Source: Thermofilum sp.
GTDB taxonomy: Archaea > Thermoproteota > Thermoprotei > Thermofilales > Thermofilaceae
Assembly: GCA_020833575.1 (NCBI GenBank)
Contig: JAJHRT010000003.1
Span: forward strand, 1-32,368
DNA length: 32,368 nt
Direction of reading: 5' to 3'
Every line of letters starts with the position of its first letter. Position 1 is the stretch's first letter. Positions 26,999-32,368 of this stretch are shown here, piece after piece. The translations under genes and the position numbers were made by a program. The notes under the pieces were generated by a model. It worked only from the letters and a program-made list of their open reading frames with translations, was not told the origin of the DNA and ran no database searches.

Positions 26999-27727
26999 CT
27001 ATAGGGCGAGGAAGAGGACTATGTACGCAGCCAGCAGGGCTATGAAGAGGTAGTCGGATGTTTTCGCACGCAACTCTCGATACCTTGAGGGCTTTCTCGG
27101 AGAGCCGAAACCCCTGGCCTCTAGGGCTTCTGCCGCCATTAGGCTCCTTCTGACCTCGTGAACTATCAGCGGTACCATCAGGTAGAGGTAGTTTTTCACG
27201 CGCCTCGTTATGCTACCTCGCTCCAACTCCAGACCGCGGCTCTGCAGAGCGTGCATGACAGCCTCCACGTCCAGGGCTAAGGTGGGCACGAACCTAAACG
27301 ACATTGTCACGAGCATGGAGTACTCCCTGGGAAGCCGCATGCTTTCGAGCAGCAACGAGAGCTCATCGGGAGACGTCGTCATGAAGAAGAGGGATAGCGA
27401 GGCTGAGAGCGCCAGGAATCTCAGAGCGAGCACGAGAGGCTGAACCAGCCCCGTCCCGGGGCCGAAGAGCCAGTTTAGGGCGAAGATCATAGCCGATAGT
27501 GGTAGTGCGGCTTTAATGACTCCAGCGAGCCTTTTGAGCCTTCGCGCAGCAGCCGCTACCGCCAGAGCTGTCAGGATGATCAGAAGCTGCTTCTCAATAC
27601 TTTGCGCGTAGAGGGAGAGCGCGGCGAGCGATACTGAGAGGAGTGCGCGTACTCTGGGGTCTGCCCTGTCTATGACCGTGTTCTCCCTCTTGAACCTAAA
27701 TGCCCGGAGAGCCTCCATCAGCACCAC
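26999..27727 (-). CDS. ecfT: ECF transporter T component
   Basis: Hydrophobic protein with EcfT-like motif pair ALQSRGLELERG and AEALEARGFGSPRK. Confidence 0.88.
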   Translation of the reverse strand: MVLMEALRAFRFKRENTVIDRADPRVRALLSVSLAALSLYAQSIEKQLLIILTALAVAAAARRLKRLAGVIKAALPLSAMIFALNWLFGPGTGLVQPLVLALRFLALSASLSLFFMTTSPDELSLLLESMRLPREYSMLVTMSFRFVPTLALDVEAVMHALQSRGLELERGSITRRVKNYLYLMVPLIVHEVRRSLMAAEALEARGFGSPRKPSRYRELRAKTSDYLFIALLAAYIVLFLAL

Positions 27728-28568
27728 TCCTCAGAACTTTGATCAGCTTCGGCGCCAGCTTATCCGCTCGCCACTCGTACTCCCCCTCGTTGAGGATGCC
27801 GTGCCTGCGCAGGATCAGCGAGAGCTTGACAAGCTGCGGCGCTACTAGACGCGCCTCCCTTAGGAGCTGTGGGTCGCATAACACCCTCTGAGGAGGACCC
27901 ACTGCTAGAATCTTGCCCCTGGCCATGACGGCTACCCTGTCCACGTGTTCTGTCACGAACTCCACGTCGTGAGTCACTATTACCACAGTCTTGCCCATCA
28001 GACGCAACAGGTGGATAATCTCGGAGATCTTCTCCTTTTGGAGGTGATCTTGACCAGCTGTGGGCTCGTCGAGAACTATTATCTCGGGGTCGTAGGCCAG
28101 GACGGACGCTATGGTCAGCCGCTTTCTTTCACCCACGCTGAGCGAGAAAGGGGACCTTGTCCTGTACTTCCAGAGGTCCATGAGGTTTAACGCCCACTTA
28201 ACTCTGCTCTCGATAACGTGCTCGGGGTAGCCGAAGTTCCTCAAGGCGAAGGCGACTTCCTCGTAAACCGTATCTGCGAAGAGCTGGTGGTCTGGGTTCT
28301 GGAAGACGAAGCCAACTATTCTCGAGAGCTCAGCAACACTAGCGTGACGCGTGTCTATGCCTTTGACAAGGACCTGTCCCCGCGTAGGCTTCAGGATTCC
28401 GTTGAAGTGCTTAACCAGGGTGGTTTTCCCAGCGCCGTTCTCACCCATTATCGCTAGTACCTCGCCCTGGTACACCTCTAGGTTAACTCCTTTCAGCGCC
28501 TCTATACCTCCAGGGTAAGTGTAGTACAGGTCTCTAACCTGGACTACCACGTTTCCTTCGTGCAGCAT
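27696..28568 (-). CDS. ecfA: ECF transporter ATPase
   Basis: Walker A GENGAGKTT, signature LSVGERKRL, Walker B IIVLDEPTAGQD; overlaps ecfT and the next ATPase gene. Confidence 0.92.
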   Translation of the reverse strand: MLHEGNVVVQVRDLYYTYPGGIEALKGVNLEVYQGEVLAIMGENGAGKTTLVKHFNGILKPTRGQVLVKGIDTRHASVAELSRIVGFVFQNPDHQLFADTVYEEVAFALRNFGYPEHVIESRVKWALNLMDLWKYRTRSPFSLSVGERKRLTIASVLAYDPEIIVLDEPTAGQDHLQKEKISEIIHLLRLMGKTVVIVTHDVEFVTEHVDRVAVMARGKILAVGPPQRVLCDPQLLREARLVAPQLVKLSLILRRHGILNEGEYEWRADKLAPKLIKVLRSGADGGSPGI

Positions 28569-29406
28569 GCTCGCCCACCTTGTATGCTCTCGCTATGCTG
28601 AGCGCTATGTGCTCGGGGGATGGCTTCTCGACTTCAAGGCTGAGACCCGCCTGGATGAGACGCTCGACGAGCTCCAGGGCCTGCGGCCTGCCCACCACGT
28701 GCTTCTGCCTGGCTATGACCTCCGCAGGGTTGCCATCGTCAACTATCTGCCCGTTGACCATCACCACCATCCTGGTGGCAAAGGGCAGGGCCACCTCCAG
28801 CCTGTGCTCTATCACGATGGCTGTTACTCCCTCCTCGATGGTTTTCCTCCTCACAAGGGCGAGTATGCGCACAGCTGTAAAGGGGTCTAGGTTTGCGGTG
28901 GGCTCGTCCAGGACTAGTATTTTGGGCTGCATTACCATCACGCTGGCTATAGCCAACCTCTGCTGCTGCCCGCCGCTGAGCTCGTATGGGCTTCTGTCCC
29001 GGAGCTCCGCAAGCTGGTACTCGCGCAGCGCCTGCTCTACCCTCCTGGAGATCTCCTCGCGGGGTAGCCCAAGGTTCTCGAGACCAAAAGCAAGCTCCCT
29101 TTCCACGCTCGTGAAGAACAGCTGGTTCTCAGGGTTTTGAAACACGAACCCGACGCACTCAGCGAACTCGTAGGTGGGATGCTCCCTGGGGTCCATCCCG
29201 CAAACCTCTATTTCCCCGACAAGCTCGCCGCCGTAGAAGTGGGGGATCAGCCCGTTGAACACTCTCGCAAAGGTGCTCTTACCGCACCCGCTTGGGCCTA
29301 CGAGCAGTACGAACTCTCCTGCATCCGCCTCAAAGTTCACGTCCTTCAGGACCCAGTCCTCCGAGCCTGGGTACCTGTAGCTTAACCTAGACATCCTGAC
29401 TATCAC
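28534..29406 (-). CDS. ecfA: ECF transporter ATPase
   Basis: Walker A GPSGCGKST, signature LSGGQQQRL, Walker B ILVLDEPTANLD. Confidence 0.92.
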   Translation of the reverse strand: MIVRMSRLSYRYPGSEDWVLKDVNFEADAGEFVLLVGPSGCGKSTFARVFNGLIPHFYGGELVGEIEVCGMDPREHPTYEFAECVGFVFQNPENQLFFTSVERELAFGLENLGLPREEISRRVEQALREYQLAELRDRSPYELSGGQQQRLAIASVMVMQPKILVLDEPTANLDPFTAVRILALVRRKTIEEGVTAIVIEHRLEVALPFATRMVVMVNGQIVDDGNPAEVIARQKHVVGRPQALELVERLIQAGLSLEVEKPSPEHIALSIARAYKVGEHAARRKRGSPG

Positions 29407-29415
29407 GCCGCGAGC

Positions 29416-30612
29416 TCACCTTGCTGTCACGATCTTGACGATCATTCTATGGGATAGCTTTTCGTCCGAGCCTAGCCTGCGCCCTGTTAAAGCGTCTATC
29501 GCGAAGGCGAATTTCTCGCCGAGCTCCGTGTGAATCTCATAGGCAAGGTCTCTCGCGGTGGAATCCCTGTGCACTAGGTACACGTCGGGAAGAACATTGC
29601 CCTTGCTGTCCGTCAGCTTCTTCTCATTCTCGACAGGGAACACCGCTATCATTCCCAGGAGCTCAAATACAGCCTTGTCCAGAGCGTCCTGAACACCGGT
29701 AGAGCCGTACCTCTTCAGCACGTTCTCTTCAATGTAGTCAAGAGCCCTTCGCTGCTCGGGGGTCAGCCTTCCGACGACCTCAAAGCTAGAAGAGCCGGGT
29801 ATGTACTTGATAAGCCCTGCCTTTGCAGCCTTTCTTAAGGCAAGCTCCGCCTCAGCAGATGTGGGGACCACCACGTACCTTCCTTTGAACTGCTCTGTGA
29901 GGCGCTTTACATTGTCGGGGGCTGTCGGGAGGTCTGCCTTGTTCGCGGCGATGAGTATGGGCTTGGAAGCACGCCTAGCCTCCCTCACAAGGCTCATCAG
30001 ATCGTCCTGAGACCACTGAGCAACTCTCTTCCCCGAGAGGCCTAGCTCTTCTACAACCTGCTGCACCACTTGGGGTTTTATCCCTAGACCTGCGAAGCGC
30101 GAGTACAGCTCGTCGAACTTCTTCGCGTACTCGATAGTCTTCGAGAGTCTCTCCCAGTCGCGGGAGATCACCTGGTACATCCACATCTCGAACTCCCTCT
30201 CGAAGAAAATCACGTCCTGCACTGGGTCGTGCGAACCGGGTTTTACAACCCGTCCCTCCTCATCTGTGGACCCTGAGGCGTCCACTACGTGGATGAGCAC
30301 TGGAGCCCTGCGTACATGGTCCAGGAACATGTTCCCCAGCCCGCGCCCCTGCCACGCACCCGGCACAAGGCCCGCCACGTCTATGAGCTCGACCGGGACA
30401 AACCTCCACCCCTCAATGCACACAGAGTTCCTAGGGTTGTCAACGACGCCCAAATCCCGGCAGACGCAGCGCACCTTGACATGTCCTACTCCCACGTTTG
30501 GCTCGATCGTAGTGAACGGGTAGGGGGCTCTCTTAACATCGAGTAGCGTTGCGGCGGCGAAAAATGTGGATTTTCCGGTGTTGGGTTTGCCCACGACGCC
30601 TACCTGTATCAC
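29416..30612 (-). CDS. ychF: YchF/Obg-family GTPase with TGS domain
   Basis: G1 GKPNTGKST, G3 DVAGLVPGA, NKAD, C-terminal TGS-like region. Confidence 0.92.
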   Translation of the reverse strand: MIQVGVVGKPNTGKSTFFAAATLLDVKRAPYPFTTIEPNVGVGHVKVRCVCRDLGVVDNPRNSVCIEGWRFVPVELIDVAGLVPGAWQGRGLGNMFLDHVRRAPVLIHVVDASGSTDEEGRVVKPGSHDPVQDVIFFEREFEMWMYQVISRDWERLSKTIEYAKKFDELYSRFAGLGIKPQVVQQVVEELGLSGKRVAQWSQDDLMSLVREARRASKPILIAANKADLPTAPDNVKRLTEQFKGRYVVVPTSAEAELALRKAAKAGLIKYIPGSSSFEVVGRLTPEQRRALDYIEENVLKRYGSTGVQDALDKAVFELLGMIAVFPVENEKKLTDSKGNVLPDVYLVHRDSTARDLAYEIHTELGEKFAFAIDALTGRRLGSDEKLSHRMIVKIVTAR

Positions 30613-30691
30613 GGGGCTCCGCCTGAGAAGCTCCCGCCTAGCTAGGCTTTATCCTTTGAGTTTCGCGAGCTTAACAGAGGTCAAAGGTTCC

Positions 30692-31393
30692 TCACTCCAC
30701 GCGGAGGAGCTTTACCTCACCTTCCCCTTTCGTTAGCTCCGCCACCTTCTCTATGAGGGAGGTTTGCATGCCCGCGGGTATCTCGAGCTCCAAGAGAAGC
30801 GAGCCGTCGGACTGGTAGTTCTCTTTGAGCACTCTGCCCATCTTAGAGACATAGGAACGCACCCTCCCGGAGTACGCAGGAGGAGCTTTCACGACTACGA
30901 GAGCCTTTGCTATCTTAAGGGGTAGAACGAGCCTGAGCTTCTTCAAGATTTCCTCGACCTGCTCCTCTACGGGGCGGAAGGGATCTACGCCGACTTTCGC
31001 CTCCTCCAGGGCGAGCTCTATGCGCTTGGGGGGTATCGGTGTGTTTGTGCGAGGATCAACCGCGTTCCTTGAGATGAACTCTATTATTTGCCTCCTTTTT
31101 GCCTCGATGAGCTCCCTCCTTTGCTCGCTGGTCAGCAGCAGCTCCCCCCTCCTGAGTATGGTCTCCGCCACCTGGTATGGATCGCTTGTGCCGAAGAACT
31201 TCTTCAAGTCAGACTCAGAGGCCTTCAGCCCCTGTTTCGCATCGTAGTAGATGAACTCCCCCTCGATGATGTCGCGAATGCTGATGTTTTCACCGCTCTT
31301 GAAGAGCCAGGCCTTCTCAACGTCAACTATTACCTCGAACCGCTTACCACCTTTCTCTAGCCTAGCTATGCTCAGCCGCTTTTTTGACGACAT
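30692..31393 (-). CDS. SBDS-family ribosome maturation protein
   Basis: [63 protein letters not shown]. Confidence 0.95.
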   Translation of the reverse strand: MSSKKRLSIARLEKGGKRFEVIVDVEKAWLFKSGENISIRDIIEGEFIYYDAKQGLKASESDLKKFFGTSDPYQVAETILRRGELLLTSEQRRELIEAKRRQIIEFISRNAVDPRTNTPIPPKRIELALEEAKVGVDPFRPVEEQVEEILKKLRLVLPLKIAKALVVVKAPPAYSGRVRSYVSKMGRVLKENYQSDGSLLLELEIPAGMQTSLIEKVAELTKGEGEVKLLRVE

Positions 31394-31420
31394 CTGCCTT
31401 CAACCTTGCTTTCAAGATTC

Positions 31421-32134
31421 TCAGATCTTCGAGATCAGCTCGCGCACCTGATCCGCGGTAAAGATTGTGAAGTTCTTGGTGTAGATATCGATTTTCGCTA
31501 GCTCGATGTTCTCCGGCGAGAACCCCTCCTCCATCGCCTCCCTGAGCCCCCTCAGCGCCAGGAGTACTGCTTCATCGATCTTGATATCGTCCCTATACTC
31601 CTTTACAAAGAGGTCAAGGGCGCGCTGCGCACCAGCGCCTATTGCCCTAGCCTTGCATCTTAGGTACGTTCCACCCGGGTCAGTCTGTATGAGGTGAACA
31701 CCCTTCCTGTCGATCCCAGCGAACAGGAAAGCAACACCGAAGGGTCTTACACCCCCGTGTTGCGTGTAAACCTGCTTTATGTCGCAGATCCTCTTCACGA
31801 GCATCTCGATCGGTATTGGCTCGCCGTACACGAGCCTGTGCGTCTGTGCGTAGATCCTGGCCTGGTCTATAAGGACTCGGGCGTCGCCGAAGAGGCCCGC
31901 GAAAGCCACACCGACGTGGTCATCTATCTTCTTTATCTTCTCAGCCCCCTCCACGAGAGGTGATGTACTCTTCTTCTCGACAGCTAGAACGACTCCGTCG
32001 ACAGCCTTCACGCCCAGAGCGGTCATCCCGCGCTTCACAGCCTCGTACGCGTACTCCACCTGGTAGAGCCTGCCCTCGGGGCTGAAGATTGTTATCGCTC
32101 TGTCATACCCTGCCATAGGTGCTGCCGGAAACAT
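31421..32134 (-). CDS. psmA: Proteasome subunit alpha
   Basis: YDRAITIFSPEGRLYQVEYAYEAVKRG and GVRPFGVAFLFAGID; adjacent to SBDS as is common in archaea. Confidence 0.97.
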   Translation of the reverse strand: MFPAAPMAGYDRAITIFSPEGRLYQVEYAYEAVKRGMTALGVKAVDGVVLAVEKKSTSPLVEGAEKIKKIDDHVGVAFAGLFGDARVLIDQARIYAQTHRLVYGEPIPIEMLVKRICDIKQVYTQHGGVRPFGVAFLFAGIDRKGVHLIQTDPGGTYLRCKARAIGAGAQRALDLFVKEYRDDIKIDEAVLLALRGLREAMEEGFSPENIELAKIDIYTKNFTIFTADQVRELISKI

Positions 32135-32228
32135 GGTGCTCCCACTTCTGCTCGCCCCTAACCCTTAATACTTTTGCGCGCTGCTGCACCAATACCTCCT
32201 TGAGCATCGAGCTCAGGGGAGGCGCGCG

Positions 32229-32368
32229 TTACCCCCTCTTCCTCAGCAGAGCCACGAAGAAGCCAGGTGTGTCGTTTGTGACGGGGTCGAAGAGCAGCCC
32301 TGGCACCCCTAGGAGTGGGCGTTTCACGCTTGGGTACCGTGTTTCTAGGACCTCGAACCCGATCTTCT
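32229..32368 (-). CDS. 3' end of a NOL1/NOP2/Sun-type RNA m5C methyltransferase (missed by the ORF track)
   Basis: Minus-strand open frame from the window edge to TAA at 32229-32231: KIGFEVLETRYPSVKRPLLGVPGLLFDPVTNDTPGFFVALLRKRG*. The xxDTPGFFVALLRK ending is typical of the family. Confidence 0.7.
   Translation of the reverse strand, partial: KIGFEVLETRYPSVKRPLLGVPGLLFDPVTNDTPGFFVALLRKRG

Noticed and set aside
32135-32228. Possible small RNA between psmA and the NSUN-type gene (CTGAGCTCGATGCTCA)
   Set aside because: A box D-like word occurs but without a paired C box and guide spacing; the region also holds the likely psmA promoter.
1-32368. CRISPR array, transposon, prophage or defence island
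   Set aside because: No regularly spaced repeats, transposase, integrase, nuclease or toxin-antitoxin motifs found; nearly all ORFs are recognisable housekeeping or energy genes.

Overview
GC-rich window from an archaeal, probably Thermoproteota/Thermofilum-like, chromosome. This placement is judged from protein motifs only, with no database search. The window is densely coding. It contains the 3' part of phosphoenolpyruvate synthase; a membrane-bound Isp-type [NiFe] hydrogenase locus (Tat-exported small subunit, large subunit, cytochrome-b-like Isp1, HdrD-like Isp2) with a divergent maturation-protease pair; a gins23-mcm-hel308 replication cluster; S-adenosylhomocysteine hydrolase and MetRS; a MiaB/MtaB-like methylthiotransferase; a large exported, sequon-rich membrane protein; EF-2, TiaS and ribosomal protein L6; a class II tRNA-Leu; RidA and threonine dehydratase; a PfkB kinase; an ECF T-A-A transporter core; a YchF-like GTPase, SBDS and the proteasome alpha subunit; and the 3' end of a NOL1/NSUN-type methyltransferase. 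The most interesting items outside the ORF track are (i) a textbook dual-guide C/D box sRNA on the minus strand at 8741-8811, just after hel308; (ii) a tRNA-Leu(CAG) at 24169-24286 that appears to carry two 15-nt introns, each with a bulge-helix-bulge, apparently needing ordered splicing; (iii) a hydrogenase small subunit whose proximal-cluster CxxC motif reads CAGN; (iv) an apparent catalytically dead paralogue of the hydrogenase maturation protease beside the intact one; (v) a ribophorin-I/OST1-like architecture in a sequon-rich membrane protein; (vi) a sharply bounded ~100-bp codon-usage anomaly in ppsA ending at the catalytic-His motif. I did not find a CRISPR array, transposon or defence island.
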